Of a stretch of 28,502 bases of DNA, positions 1-8,004 are shown in pieces. Numbering within the stretch: position 1 is the stretch's first letter; each line of letters begins with the position of its first letter. Below the pieces are notes generated by a model. The model saw nothing but the letters and a program-made list of their open reading frames with translations, searched no databases and was not told where the DNA came from. Source of the stretch: UBA11524 sp963617205 (GTDB lineage: Bacteria; Bacillota; Clostridia; Christensenellales; Aristaeellaceae); contig CAVEOA010000026.1 in assembly GCA_963617205.1 (NCBI GenBank), positions 1-28,502 of the forward strand, read 5' to 3'. A program made the translations under genes and the position numbers.

Positions 1-2
1 CC

Positions 3-134
3 TTCTACTCTCTCGACGATTTTGATGGGCAGCTAGCTGCCCATCAAAGCCGCACTAACAACCGACCTATGCGTCCTTTGAAGTGGGCTTCTCCGAAACA
101 AAAGCTTGCTGCCTATCGTGTCCAAAATGATTGA
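3..134 (+). CDS. Transposase C-terminus, integrase-core (IS481/IS3-like), partial
   Basis: Only the last 43 codons are present; the gene enters from the left edge in the frame beginning at base 3 and stops at TGA 132-134. The tail contains YSLDDFDGQL, then RTNNRPMRPLKWASPKQ and a short end. This resembles the C-terminus of DDE integrase-core transposases of the IS481/IS3 type found in Clostridia (a QL..H..R.NN.PMRPL.W.SP pattern). That match is from memory of the family, not a search. The catalytic DDE residues would lie upstream, outside the window. It is unrelated to rlmD, which has its own promoter. A perfect 28-bp palindrome lies inside the coding part at 21-48. Confidence 0.65.
   Translation, partial: FYSLDDFDGQLAAHQSRTNNRPMRPLKWASPKQKLAAYRVQND
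21..48. repeat. Perfect 28-bp palindrome inside the transposase tail
   Basis: Two 14-base halves (TTTGATGGGCAGCT and its exact reverse complement) abut with no spacer. It encodes FDGQLAAHQ in the transposase frame. No T-run follows on either strand, so it does not look like a terminator. Confidence 0.85.
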
Positions 135-195
135 CAAACCTACACATGTGAAAAGAAATTTGGGGTTAAAGGACGAAGCATCATCCGTTTTTGAC

Positions 196-224
196 TTGCC
201 ATCCGGCGCAAAGCCTGATACAAT
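196..224 (+). promoter_or_regulatory. Predicted sigma-A promoter of rlmD
   Basis: A -35 box TTGCCA (196-201) and a -10 box TACAAT (219-224) are separated by 17 bases. The start codon of rlmD is 23 bases further on, with AAAAGGGG as ribosome binding site at about 234-240. Confidence 0.6.
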
Positions 225-247
225 AAAGCTCGAAAAGGGGTGCGCAC

Positions 248-1636
248 ATGAAGAAAAACGATGTGCTGACGCTCACGGCGGACAGCCTGGGCGCAGATTT
301 GGAAGGTGTCTGCCATGCTCAGGACGGCATGGCGGTTTTTGTGCCGGGCATGCTGCCGGGCGAAACGGCGGCGGTGCGCATGGTCAAGTGTCAGCCGCGG
401 TTTGCCTTCGGGCGTGTGGAGGGGAAAATTGTGCAGCCCTCGGCGGAGCGGCGCACGGTGGATTGCCCTGCATATCCGCGCTGCGGTGGCTGCACGGGTC
501 GTCATATGCGCTATGAAGCAACGCTGGAGGCGAAGCGCAGTCAGGTGCGCGAGTGCTTCCGGCGGATTGGGCATATCGAGGTGGATGTGCCGCCGGTCAT
601 CGGCATGGACGATCCGACGCACTACCGCAATAAGACGGCGCTGCCTGTCGGCGGAACGGTCGATGCGCCGGAGGCAGGCTTTTTCGCGCCGAGAAGCCAT
701 CAGCTGATTCCCGTCACATCGTGCCTCAACGCCATGCAGCCGTCGGACGAGCTGTGCAGGCGCGTGCTGGGCTGGATGAAGCGCTTCCGCGTTGCCCCGT
801 ATGCAGAGGAAACGCACAGCGGGCTCGTCCGCCACATCGTCATCCGCGTCAACCGTGCGCATGAGGCGATGGTCGTGCTGGTGGTGAACGGCGCGTCGCT
901 TCCGCACGAAAGGGAGCTGGTCGATTCGCTGCGTGCGGCCGGCGCTGTCAGCGTCATCATGAACGAAAACACCGACAGGACGAACGTCATCATGGGCAGG
1001 CGCTTCCGGACGCTTTTCGGGCGCGATACGCTTTCGGATACGCTCTGCGGACTGCGCTTCGAGCTGTCGCCGGCTGCGTTCTTTCAGGTGAATCCCGTGC
1101 AGACGGAGCGACTGTATCAGACGGCGCTTGATTATGCCGGACTGACGGGCAGCGAGCGCGTCTGCGATGTCTATTGCGGCGCCGGCACCATCACGCTGAT
1201 GATGGCGCGCCATTGCCGCGAGGTGCTCGGCATCGAGATTGTTCCGCAGGCCATCGAAAACGCGAAGGAAAACGCCATCCGCAACGCCATCGGCAACGCA
1301 TCCTTCCGCTGCGGCGCCGCCGAGGAGCTCCTGCCGAAGCTCGTCGCCGAGGGTCTGCGCCCCGATGTCATCGTCATTGACCCGCCGCGCAAGGGCGTTG
1401 AGCCGCCTGTCATCGAGGCCATCGCCGAGGCATCCCCCGAGCGTGTCGTTTACGTCAGCTGCAACCCCGCGACCCTCGCCCGCGACGCGGCGCTTTTCCT
1501 TGAACGCGGCTATCAGGTGCAGCGGGTGCAGAGCGTCGACATGTTCTGCTGGACAAGCGGCGTGGAGAACGTCTGCCTCTTCGTGCGGAGAAATGGTCTG
1601 CCGGTCGGCGTGGATGCGGATGCTGAGGAGAGGTAA
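248..1636 (+). CDS. rlmD: 23S rRNA (uracil-5-)-methyltransferase, RlmD/RlmCD family
   Basis: A SAM-dependent enzyme expected to make 5-methyluridine in 23S rRNA (position 1939, and also 747 if it is of the dual-specificity RlmCD type known from Bacillus). The 462 residues match the family. An N-terminal TRAM-like region covers about 1-60. Iron-sulfur ligands C73, C79, C82 and C159 are all present. The SAM loop is DVYCGAGTITL (307-317), followed by VIDPPRKG (376-383), the catalytic cysteine C405 in SCNPAT, and a C-terminal WTSGVENV carrying the base glutamate E440. The start is supported by AAAAGGGG eight bases upstream. It is monocistronic, with a strong hairpin terminator at 1788-1830. RlmD, RlmCD and TrmA share these motifs, so the exact target base is inferred. 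Confidence 0.93.
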   Translation: MKKNDVLTLTADSLGADLEGVCHAQDGMAVFVPGMLPGETAAVRMVKCQPRFAFGRVEGKIVQPSAERRTVDCPAYPRCGGCTGRHMRYEATLEAKRSQVRECFRRIGHIEVDVPPVIGMDDPTHYRNKTALPVGGTVDAPEAGFFAPRSHQLIPVTSCLNAMQPSDELCRRVLGWMKRFRVAPYAEETHSGLVRHIVIRVNRAHEAMVVLVVNGASLPHERELVDSLRAAGAVSVIMNENTDRTNVIMGRRFRTLFGRDTLSDTLCGLRFELSPAAFFQVNPVQTERLYQTALDYAGLTGSERVCDVYCGAGTITLMMARHCREVLGIEIVPQAIENAKENAIRNAIGNASFRCGAAEELLPKLVAEGLRPDVIVIDPPRKGVEPPVIEAIAEASPERVVYVSCNPATLARDAALFLERGYQVQRVQSVDMFCWTSGVENVCLFVRRNGLPVGVDADAEER

Positions 1637-1787
1637 CAGGAGAAGCGCGGTCAGGCGACCGATGCACAGTTCATGCTTGGAGATGATTTTGGATCGCATT
1701 CGAAGGGAATGCCTGAACACAGGCGGATAGATGGATGCACAATCATTGCCTGCTGGCGTTGATATAGATGTCCTCCCCCAATGTGAT

Positions 1788-1830
1788 ATGTAGCCCCAAT
1801 CCTGGACACGCAGGATTGGGGCTACATTTT
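1788..1830 (+). terminator. Intrinsic terminator downstream of rlmD
   Basis: A perfect 17-bp stem (1788-1804 with 1811-1827; arm begins ATGTAGCCCCAATCC) closes a six-base loop GACACG and runs into TTTT. It lies about 150 bases after the rlmD stop. The opposite strand lacks a T-run, so it should act on the + strand. The 150 bases between stop and stem show nothing recognisable. Confidence 0.7.
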
Positions 1831-2254
1831 AGTTACCTGCACTGCGCTGAAGACGTTCCGCGGACTGCGTCCGCTTCTCTGTTCAGCGCTCGTGAGGGCG
1901 GGGTTGGGGACAGTTGCATTGTTGAGCTTGCTATTTTGGTTGGGGCGTTGCCCCAAACCCCACAAGGGGCGCTGCCCCTTGACCCTGCAAGGGTCTTCGA
2001 CCCTTGACCCGTTTCGCGACGACGTTGAGCACATTTACATACAGGTTGCGCGTGCTGCGTTGATGCGTTAGTTACCTGCACTGCGCTGAAAGCGCTCGTG
2101 GGGCGGGGGTTGGGGACATCTGCATTGTAGACGGATGCCGTTTTGTTGGGGCGTTGCCCCAAGCCCTGCAAGGGACAGGAAACGGGACGAAGTCCCCCCT
2201 TGACCCGTTTCGCGATGGGGTTGAGCGCATTTGCAGGCAGGTTCCGCGTGCTGG
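1831..2254. repeat. Two-copy tandem intergenic repeat with GC hairpins
   Basis: Two diverged copies begin with the same word, AGTTACCTGCACTGCGCTGA, at 1831 and 2070. They share further blocks in order: a GGGTTGGGGACA block, a TTGGGGCGTTGCCCCAA hairpin (1940-1956 and 2146-2162), a CTTGACCCGTTTCGCGA block and a TTGAGC.CATTT end. Copy 1 carries two extra small hairpins, AAGGGGC/GCCCCTT (1964-1980) and AAGGGTC/GACCCTT (1989-2005). No credible reading frame lies here. It fills the space between the convergent rlmD and M16C peptidase genes and differs from the hairpin family found elsewhere in the window, apart from a shared CTTGACCC word. Confidence 0.75.
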
Positions 2255-5128
2255 TTAGAGGGTCGTCAGGTGCTCGTCTGCGCAGGCATTGAGGGCATCC
2301 TCGAAGCCGACAACACACACGCCGCCGTCATTTGCCATGGCATCGAGCGCATCGCACCACTTGAGCAGCGCCGCAGCGTCCGTGGCAAGCATTTCGGCAC
2401 GTTCGCGGCGAAGGTCCTCCGCGGTGACGCCGGTCATGCAGTCCATGTCGCTCTGCTTCGCCTGCTGGTCAAGGCTCAGCAGCGGTTCGCTGTGCGCAAC
2501 GGTCGAGATGATGTACTTGTCAATCTGTTCATCGCCCTCGGTAAATTCGCGCAGACCCTTTGCGAGCGTGCGATAGACGTTCAGCGTGCGTGCCGGCGAT
2601 GGGTCGCGGAAGGAGGAAGCGGAGATGCCGCCGAAACGGTTGATGGTCAGCCAGACGCCGTACGCGCCGCCCTGCACGCGCACCAGATTCCACAGGTAGC
2701 TGTACGACAGGATGTTTGCAGCAACCTTCGCGGCGCCGTCGAAGGCTTTTCCGGCAAGGCGGTAGTCGTATGCCATGCCTGTGTAGCTGATTTGCGCCGG
2801 AATACAGCAGGCGCTCCTGTGCGGCATGTCGGTCGTGTAGGCGCTTTCTGCCGGAACAGCGGTTCCTTCCGGATAGGCGGACAGGATGGCGGACGCGTCG
2901 ACATCGCTGTCGGACGCAATGCTCAGCGTCATGCGCTTCTTTGCGATAGTATCGCTGCTGAAGCGGCTGCAAAGCGCCTTGAAAGCGGGATACTGCGCAT
3001 CGAACTGTTCGGTAAGCTCCTTGAGCGTTGCAATGAAGCCGAGCCCGTCAACGGCATTGTTGACGGCAGCGGCAGCGCTCATGTCGGCGCTCGAAGCGAA
3101 CTTCGCCATCATGTGACCCATGCCGATAACCAGCTTCTTGTACCTCTCGTTGTGCTGTGTCAGCAGCGTGCGGATATTCTCCTGCGCGTCGAAGCAGGTT
3201 TCCGTCAAAATCTCATGCACGAGTGCGCAGGCCTTGTCGATATTCGCATTCAGCATGGAGCACGTTACGCACAGCACAGGCGTTGCCTTGCTCATGTCGC
3301 GGTTCATGACCCTGATGCCAAACCTCAGCTCGCCGATATCGCGCTTGATCGCCTGATTGAGCGCAAGCGGGTCGTGCCGCTTCGTCGGCAGACTGTCCAG
3401 CAGCCATGCGGCGACGGAAAGGCGGCTCAGCTCGGGCAGCGTGCAATCCGTCAGCGCGAAATAGAACGTCAGGGTCGTGATGCCGTTCGTGGGCAGCGCG
3501 TGGGTGATGACGCGCACGGAATCAACCTGCGATTCCACTGCCGGAATCAGCACCGGTTCGGGCGAAATTTCCTTGACGGAGAGCATGGGCAGCGTCGCGA
3601 GCTGCTCGGCGGTGTCGGGCGTCTGCTGCCATGCGGCGAGCTTCTCGTTCTGCACGCGCAGCGCTTCCCTGTCCGCATCCGTCCAGGAAGCCTGACGCTT
3701 TGCAAGGCGCTCTGCCTCATCCTTACGCAGCGCTTCGCCGCACGTATGGGACGGGATCGTGCGGATGACGGCCATGGTGCTTTCATCCAGCAGCAGCTCC
3801 TCCATCAGCCGGTCGAAGCCGTCGCCCTCCGCCATGCGGCGCAGCTCGGCGTAGCGCTCGTTCTGCACCAGCGGCAGCATCGGGTCGCCGCCGTAGAGCC
3901 ACGTGTTCAGCGAGAAGATGCAGCGGTTCAGCCCTGCCGGTTCACCGAACCGACGTGCGTGATACTCGGATCTGTTGATGGACGCAGTCAGCGCGTCCTT
4001 ATCCAGTCCGGTCTTGCGTAGCGCCTGCACGGTATCGCGAATGATCTGCCGAAGCTCATCCTCGCTGCCGTCCTGAATGTAGCGCATCGTCAGCATCATG
4101 TACGGCTGTGCGATGTCGCTGCCAAGCGACCTGCTGGTATCCTGGCATTTGCCGGAGGAAAGCAGCGCCTTCGTCAGCGGCGCCTCATTGCTGCCCATCA
4201 GCACATCGAAGAGGATAGCCGTCGCGGCGATGCGGGTGCGATCCGTCCATGACGCGACGATTTTGGCAAGCGTCAGCATCGTCTTGCCTTCGGTGCTCTC
4301 CGATGCGCTGATTTCATACGTCTGCTCCGCCTGAACGGCAAACGGCTTCTGTATCGGGATGTCATGCGCCTCATCAAGGCGGTCAAAGCGGCTCAGATAG
4401 CTGTCAATCAGCGTCAGCACGCGGTCGAGCGGCACGGCGCCGTCCAGATAAATCCGCGCGTTCGACGGATGATAATACCGGTGATACATGCGTAGAAACT
4501 GCTCATACGTCAGGTCGGGGATGTTCTTCGGGTCGCCGCCGGAGCAGAAGCCGTAGCAGTTGTCCGGGAAGAGCACATCGAGCGTCTTCTGCTCGATCAG
4601 CTCATCCACATCGCTCATTGCGCCTTTCATCTCGTTAAACACGACGCCCTTGTACAGCGGCTGACCGTTTTCATCCAGCTCGATGTGCCAGCCCTCCTGA
4701 TAGAAAATGTTCGGATTCTTGAGGATGGCAGGGGCGAACACGGCGTCAAGATAGACCTCCGTCAGGTTCATGAAGTCCTGCTCGTTCCGGCTCGAAACGG
4801 GATAAATCGTCTTGTCGGAGAAGGTCATCGCGTTCAGGAACGTGTTCATGCTGCTCTTGAGCAGCTCGACAAACGGCTCGCGGACAGGGTACTTGTCGCT
4901 GCCGCACAGCACGGAATGCTCCAGAATGTGAAACACGCCTGTCGAGTCCTCCGGCAGCGTCTTGAAGGATGCGCAGAAGAGCTTGTTCTCCTCGCCGTTG
5001 TCCAGATAAACGAGCTGCGCACCCGTCTTTTCGTGCGTCATCTCGACCATGCGCCCGTGCAGCTCCTCGCTTTCGCGGATGCGGTCGATGATGAAGCCGT
5101 GCAGCTTCATGCCCTCGCTCAGATTCAT
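2255..5128 (-). CDS. M16C-family zinc metallopeptidase (insulinase / PreP-Cym1 type)
   Basis: A large clam-shell protease (957 residues, usual for PreP/Cym1-like enzymes) expected to degrade unfolded peptides in the cytosol; no signal peptide is seen. The inverted zinc motif is HILEH (67-71), with E70 as catalytic base and H67/H71 as ligands. The third ligand is E166 in GVVFNEMKG, 95 residues after H71, as in the M16C subfamily. The C-terminal half carries the substrate-binding arginine-tyrosine pair R817 and Y823 in RVQGGAYG. It is the last gene of a minus-strand operon, 30 bp after the nitroreductase gene. AGAGGAG lies about ten bases before the ATG. The physiological substrate cannot be read from sequence. 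Confidence 0.93.
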   Translation of the reverse strand: MNLSEGMKLHGFIIDRIRESEELHGRMVEMTHEKTGAQLVYLDNGEENKLFCASFKTLPEDSTGVFHILEHSVLCGSDKYPVREPFVELLKSSMNTFLNAMTFSDKTIYPVSSRNEQDFMNLTEVYLDAVFAPAILKNPNIFYQEGWHIELDENGQPLYKGVVFNEMKGAMSDVDELIEQKTLDVLFPDNCYGFCSGGDPKNIPDLTYEQFLRMYHRYYHPSNARIYLDGAVPLDRVLTLIDSYLSRFDRLDEAHDIPIQKPFAVQAEQTYEISASESTEGKTMLTLAKIVASWTDRTRIAATAILFDVLMGSNEAPLTKALLSSGKCQDTSRSLGSDIAQPYMMLTMRYIQDGSEDELRQIIRDTVQALRKTGLDKDALTASINRSEYHARRFGEPAGLNRCIFSLNTWLYGGDPMLPLVQNERYAELRRMAEGDGFDRLMEELLLDESTMAVIRTIPSHTCGEALRKDEAERLAKRQASWTDADREALRVQNEKLAAWQQTPDTAEQLATLPMLSVKEISPEPVLIPAVESQVDSVRVITHALPTNGITTLTFYFALTDCTLPELSRLSVAAWLLDSLPTKRHDPLALNQAIKRDIGELRFGIRVMNRDMSKATPVLCVTCSMLNANIDKACALVHEILTETCFDAQENIRTLLTQHNERYKKLVIGMGHMMAKFASSADMSAAAAVNNAVDGLGFIATLKELTEQFDAQYPAFKALCSRFSSDTIAKKRMTLSIASDSDVDASAILSAYPEGTAVPAESAYTTDMPHRSACCIPAQISYTGMAYDYRLAGKAFDGAAKVAANILSYSYLWNLVRVQGGAYGVWLTINRFGGISASSFRDPSPARTLNVYRTLAKGLREFTEGDEQIDKYIISTVAHSEPLLSLDQQAKQSDMDCMTGVTAEDLRRERAEMLATDAAALLKWCDALDAMANDGGVCVVGFEDALNACADEHLTTL

Positions 5129-5158
5129 GGCGTTCTCTCCTCTCTGTATGCGAAATCC

Positions 5159-5695
5159 TCAGCGGATATCCAGCAGCTCACTGACGTCCTTGCGCTTGGG
5201 GGCGTCGGGCGATTCTGCCGGATAGCCCAGCGCAATCAGCGCCGAAACAGCCTGATTTTCGGGCAGCGCCAGCGCCTTTGCAATCGCCGCCTCATCGAAA
5301 ATGCCCATGATGACGGTGCCCAGACCCTGCTCATGCGCGGCAAGGCAGAACGTCTGCGCCGCGATGCCTGCATCGAAGGACTGCCAGTGCGTGCCCTTGC
5401 TCGTGGTGAAGGAGCCGTCACGCTCATAGCCGCTGCGGCCGGTGATGGTTGTCAGCACCACCAGCGCCGGCGCACCGTGAAGGGTCGCTTGATTCTTCTG
5501 AAAGCCTGCCATGCATCCATCGGCGATTTGGTCGATTTCCTCGCGCTTCGTCAGGGCAATATAGCGCGTTGTCTGCGTGTTCTTCCAGCTCGGCGCATAG
5601 GCAGCCTTCGCGACGATCGCCCTGAGCACCTCGTCAGGCACGGGCTCGGCGGTAAACCTGCGGATGGAACGGCGGGTCAGCAGCAAATCGGACAT
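5159..5695 (-). CDS. Nitroreductase-family FMN oxidoreductase
   Basis: A 178-residue NAD(P)H-dependent flavoprotein of the nitroreductase fold. The N-terminal FMN-phosphate motif RRSIRRF (8-14) is typical, followed by APSWKNTQ (34-41), a region that packs on the flavin, and a C-terminal IALGYPAE block seen across the family. The length is at the short end of the usual 170-220 residues but looks complete. GGGAGGAGA precedes the ATG. It is the middle gene of the operon, 22 bp after the TtcA-like gene and 30 bp before the peptidase. The natural substrate is unknown; members reduce nitroaromatics, quinones or enals. Context with a tRNA thiolase and a protease does not fix its role. Confidence 0.88.
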   Translation of the reverse strand: MSDLLLTRRSIRRFTAEPVPDEVLRAIVAKAAYAPSWKNTQTTRYIALTKREEIDQIADGCMAGFQKNQATLHGAPALVVLTTITGRSGYERDGSFTTSKGTHWQSFDAGIAAQTFCLAAHEQGLGTVIMGIFDEAAIAKALALPENQAVSALIALGYPAESPDAPKRKDVSELLDIR

Positions 5696-5717
5696 GGTGT
5701 TCTCCTCCCTGTTTCAG

Positions 5718-6605
5718 TCATTCGTCATCGCACTCGGCGGATTGGTTTTCTCTCGGCAAATCGCGGTCGTGGTAATGATCCATAAAGCTGAATTCCTGCG
5801 TGCCGATTTTCCAGCCCGGCATGGTGTCAAGGCTGACGGCGTGAATCGCGCTGAACACGTTCTTCTCGACATCGGGATTCGTTTCGCGAAGCGTCCGCAG
5901 AAGCTGCTTGATTTCCGCACGCTTCGATGTGCCGATGCCGTCGCTGCTCTTGTCGCGCTCCTCCGTCAGACGGCACGCGCAGGCGATAAATTGCAGATTG
6001 TTCGCATCGCGCCACGCGCAGATGTCCTCCTCATGCACGCAGTACATCGGGCGAATCAGCTCCATGCCGGGGAAATTCCGGCTGTGCAGCTTGGGCAGCA
6101 TCGCCTGTATCTGCGCACCGTAGAACATGCCCATGACGGTCGTCTCAACGACGTCGTTGAAATGGTGTCCCAGCGCGATTTTGTTGCATCCGAGCTCCTG
6201 CGCACGGTCGTAGAGGAAGCCGCGGCGCATCCTTGCGCAGAGATAGCACGGGTTGCGCTCGGCAATCTGCGTCGTTTCAAAGATGTTGCTGTCAAAAATG
6301 CGGATTGGGATATCCAGCAGCGCGGCATTATCGATAATGCGCTGCCTGTTTTCGGCGTTATAGCCGGGGTCCATCACGAGAAACTCGGTCTCGAAGGGGA
6401 TTTCCGTATGGCGCTGCAGCAGCTGCATCATCTTCGCCAGCAGCATTGAATCCTTGCCGCCGGAGATGCACACGGCAATCCGGTCGCCCTCGGAGATCAT
6501 CTCGTACCGCTTAATGCCCCGGACGAACGGGCGCCAAAGCGGCTTACGGAAGTCGGACAGGATGCTGCGCTCCGCCCTGACTGCCGGCGACAGCGTTCGC
6601 GGCAT
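5718..6605 (-). CDS. ttcA: TtcA-like tRNA 2-thiocytidine / PP-loop thiolation protein
   Basis: An adenylating PP-loop enzyme likely to thiolate a tRNA cytidine (C32 in the TtcA group) using an iron-sulfur cluster. The 295-residue protein has the PP-loop SGGKDS at 48-53, C120-x-x-C123 in CYLCARMRRG, the GHHFNDVVET block (146-155) and a later cysteine pair C209/C211 in FIACACRL. The CxxC plus a third distal cysteine is the layout used by TtcA to hold a 4Fe-4S cluster. AAAGGAGG lies eight bases before the ATG. It is the first gene of a three-gene operon with a good promoter at 6641-6669. Related TtuA or other PP-loop thiolases cannot be excluded, so the symbol is a family-level call. Confidence 0.82.
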   Translation of the reverse strand: MPRTLSPAVRAERSILSDFRKPLWRPFVRGIKRYEMISEGDRIAVCISGGKDSMLLAKMMQLLQRHTEIPFETEFLVMDPGYNAENRQRIIDNAALLDIPIRIFDSNIFETTQIAERNPCYLCARMRRGFLYDRAQELGCNKIALGHHFNDVVETTVMGMFYGAQIQAMLPKLHSRNFPGMELIRPMYCVHEEDICAWRDANNLQFIACACRLTEERDKSSDGIGTSKRAEIKQLLRTLRETNPDVEKNVFSAIHAVSLDTMPGWKIGTQEFSFMDHYHDRDLPRENQSAECDDE

Positions 6606-6640
6606 GAGGTCGCCTCCTTTTTACCTTGTATTCCGCATCG

Positions 6641-6669
6641 ATTGTATCATATTTTGGGGGATTTGTTAA
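6641..6669 (-). promoter_or_regulatory. Predicted promoter of the ttcA-nitroreductase-peptidase operon
   Basis: Read on the minus strand: -35 TTAACA (6669-6664), 17-base spacer, -10 TACAAT (6646-6641). The ttcA-like ATG is 36 bases downstream. Confidence 0.7.
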
Positions 6670-6850
6670 GGTGGCGCAAAAGGCTTTTCGAGGCTTTGCG
6701 GTCGCGGACTTCGTTCGGTTTTACGAACCCCTTTGCAGTGCACATCTCCATAATAGGTTTATCGTGCAGCTTTTCGGGGGCTTTGCGGTCGCCCCCGAAC
6801 CCCTTCGCAGTGCACATCTCCATAATAGGCTTGTAATGTGACTTCTTTAT

Positions 6851-6872
6851 ACTATATATATATATATATAGT
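6851..6872. repeat. 22-bp alternating AT palindrome
   Basis: A perfect palindrome of the form ACTATATA...TATATAGT made of alternating T and A, sitting between two hairpin elements. It is a likely cruciform or DNA-unwinding site, and also a possible slippage tract. Confidence 0.8.
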
Positions 6873-7146
6873 TTGTGACAACACAACTATGCAAATCAAA
6901 CCAAGCATGCTTCCGAAGGGGTCAAGGGGGCGACCGGAAAGCCCCCTTGAAGTCGCTTCCAATGTTCTCCTTGAATAATAATGAAAACAAGAGCAAACTT
7001 GTTTCTGTTTGCGACCTTTCGGGGGCTTTGCGGTCGCGGACTTCGTCCGGTTTTACGAACCCCTTCGCAGTGCATATTGCCATAGTGGGTTTATCATGCG
7101 ACCTTTCGGGGGCTTTGCGGTCGCCCCCGAACCCCTTCGCGATGCA

Positions 7147-7450
7147 CATCTCCAAAGTTGGCTTTGAGTGAAACAAAAAAACGAATAGTATCAATACAAA
7201 TCAATTCACATGGGAGTATGCTGCGAAGGAGTCCAGAGGGCGACCGCAAAGCCCTCTGGGAAGCCGAATGCAGGGGCTTTCCGGTCGCCCCTGCACCCTT
7301 CGGACGCACATTTCCAAAGTTGGCTTTGAGTGAAACAAAAAAACGAATAGTATCAATACGAATCAATTCACATGGGAGTATGCTGCGAAGGAGTCCAGAG
7401 GGCGACCGCAAAGCCCTCTGGGTAGCCGAATGCAGGGGCTTTCCGGTCGC
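7147..7450. repeat. 162-bp tandem duplication inside array I
   Basis: The segment 7147-7288 recurs at 7309-7450 with three mismatches by eye, giving a period of exactly 162. Each unit holds an AAAGTTGGCTTTGAGTG flank, a CGAATAGTATCAATAC stretch, a CACATGGGAGTATGCTGCGA word, a reverse hairpin with stem CCAGAGGGC, and a forward element starting GCAGGGGC. The units diverge abruptly after GGTCGC: unit 1 closes its stem with CCCCTGC, unit 2 continues into GGACTTCGTCC. Confidence 0.9.
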
Positions 7451-7563
7451 GGACTTCGTCCGGTTTTCAAAAACTCCTTTGCGTGCTGGAAATGAAAAAG
7501 AGTATGCTGCCGAAGGGGCAAGGCAAACGGATGTGGTTTGCCTGCATTGTTTCCGCTGCCCAC

Positions 7564-7592
7564 TTGCAAATCGCGGGTCATTGCGCTACAAT
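7564..7592 (+). promoter_or_regulatory. Predicted promoter of the NTase-like / S24-regulator pair
   Basis: A -35 TTGCAA (7564-7569), a 17-base spacer and a -10 TACAAT (7587-7592) lie 26 bases before the first ATG. It begins right after the last hairpin element of array I. Confidence 0.75.
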
Positions 7593-7617
7593 AGAACCGA
7601 AAGTGAGGATACTTTTC

Positions 7618-8004
7618 ATGGCACTCAAGGAAAAAGCACTCCGCCGACTGGGCGAAAAGCTGACCTCGTCGACCATCCCGTTTGCAGCTGGCGGCGAATG
7701 GATGCTTTGCCAGCGCGGCTTGTCGGATACCTATCATGCGTTTGACATCGTTGTCGCGGATGCGGATGCTGACCGCGCCGACCGTGTGCTGACGAAGCTC
7801 GGCATGCGTCAAATGCAGACATCGCCCGAGGGCATCTTCTGCTGTCACTATCATTTTGACGGCGCCGACGTGACTCTGCTGGCCGTGCGCGGCGAAGCGG
7901 TCGTCACTGACGGCGAGGCAACCGTGCTCGGCGTGACGATTCCGCTGATGCAGTCGGACGCATGGGGACGCATTTCACAAAAAATCCATGGAGGAGCATT
8001 ATGA
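7618..8004 (+). CDS. Small protein with nucleotidyltransferase-like fold (uncertain)
   Basis: A 128-residue protein without a family I can name firmly. The segment AAGGEWMLCQRGLSD (23-37) followed by HAFDIVVAD resembles the GS/GG...DxD core of MNT-type minimal nucleotidyltransferases. The later LGVTIPLMQSDAW resembles the hydrophobic block that follows in such proteins. If the match is right, the first Asp of DxD is replaced (HAFD), suggesting a catalytically weak or binding-only domain. GTGAGGA precedes the ATG, which is the first good start after the promoter; upstream codons in the frame are repeat DNA. Its stop overlaps the next start (ATGA), so the two are probably translationally coupled. 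An antitoxin-like or regulatory partner role is possible but is inference. Confidence 0.6.
   Translation: MALKEKALRRLGEKLTSSTIPFAAGGEWMLCQRGLSDTYHAFDIVVADADADRADRVLTKLGMRQMQTSPEGIFCCHYHFDGADVTLLAVRGEAVVTDGEATVLGVTIPLMQSDAWGRISQKIHGGAL

Larger units (their letters stand above)
1..148 (+). mobile_element. Right end of an insertion sequence (truncated by window edge)
   Basis: The coding tail at 3-134 reads as the C-terminus of an integrase-core transposase. The stretch just after its stop (TTGACAAACCTACACA, 131-146) could be the right terminal inverted repeat, because such elements often end within a few bases of the transposase stop. The left end is outside the window, so the repeat cannot be confirmed and the boundary at about 148 is inferred. 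Confidence 0.4.
6673..7500. repeat. Intergenic mosaic hairpin-repeat array I
   Basis: About nine copies of the dispersed hairpin element lie between the divergent ttcA-like operon and the 7618 gene. Forward copies (GGGGGCTTTGCGGTCG or GGGGCTTTCCGGTCG) are centred near 6700, 6786, 7028, 7114, 7280 and 7440; reverse copies (CGACCGGAAAG or CGACCGCAAAG) near 6930, 7240 and 7402. Copies at 6786 and 7114 close with GCCCCCGAA. Those at 6700, 7028 and 7440 instead run into a nested GGACTTCGTCC hairpin or its near variant. Flanks carry GTGCACATCTCCA words. The reading frames crossing it consist of repeat units in different frames and are not credible genes. Confidence 0.85.

Noticed and set aside
140..1720. 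526-codon minus-strand open frame opposite rlmD
   Set aside because: The plus strand has all RlmD motifs, promoter and terminator; the minus frame is low-complexity and arginine/histidine/alanine-rich.
2231..4021. 596-codon plus-strand open frame opposite the M16C peptidase
   Set aside because: Antisense shadow; the peptidase has intact zinc motifs and conserved C-terminal residues on the other strand.
6673..7500. tRNA or structured small RNA gene in array I
   Set aside because: No cloverleaf with a T-loop GTTCRA motif was seen; the folds present are the hairpin repeats.
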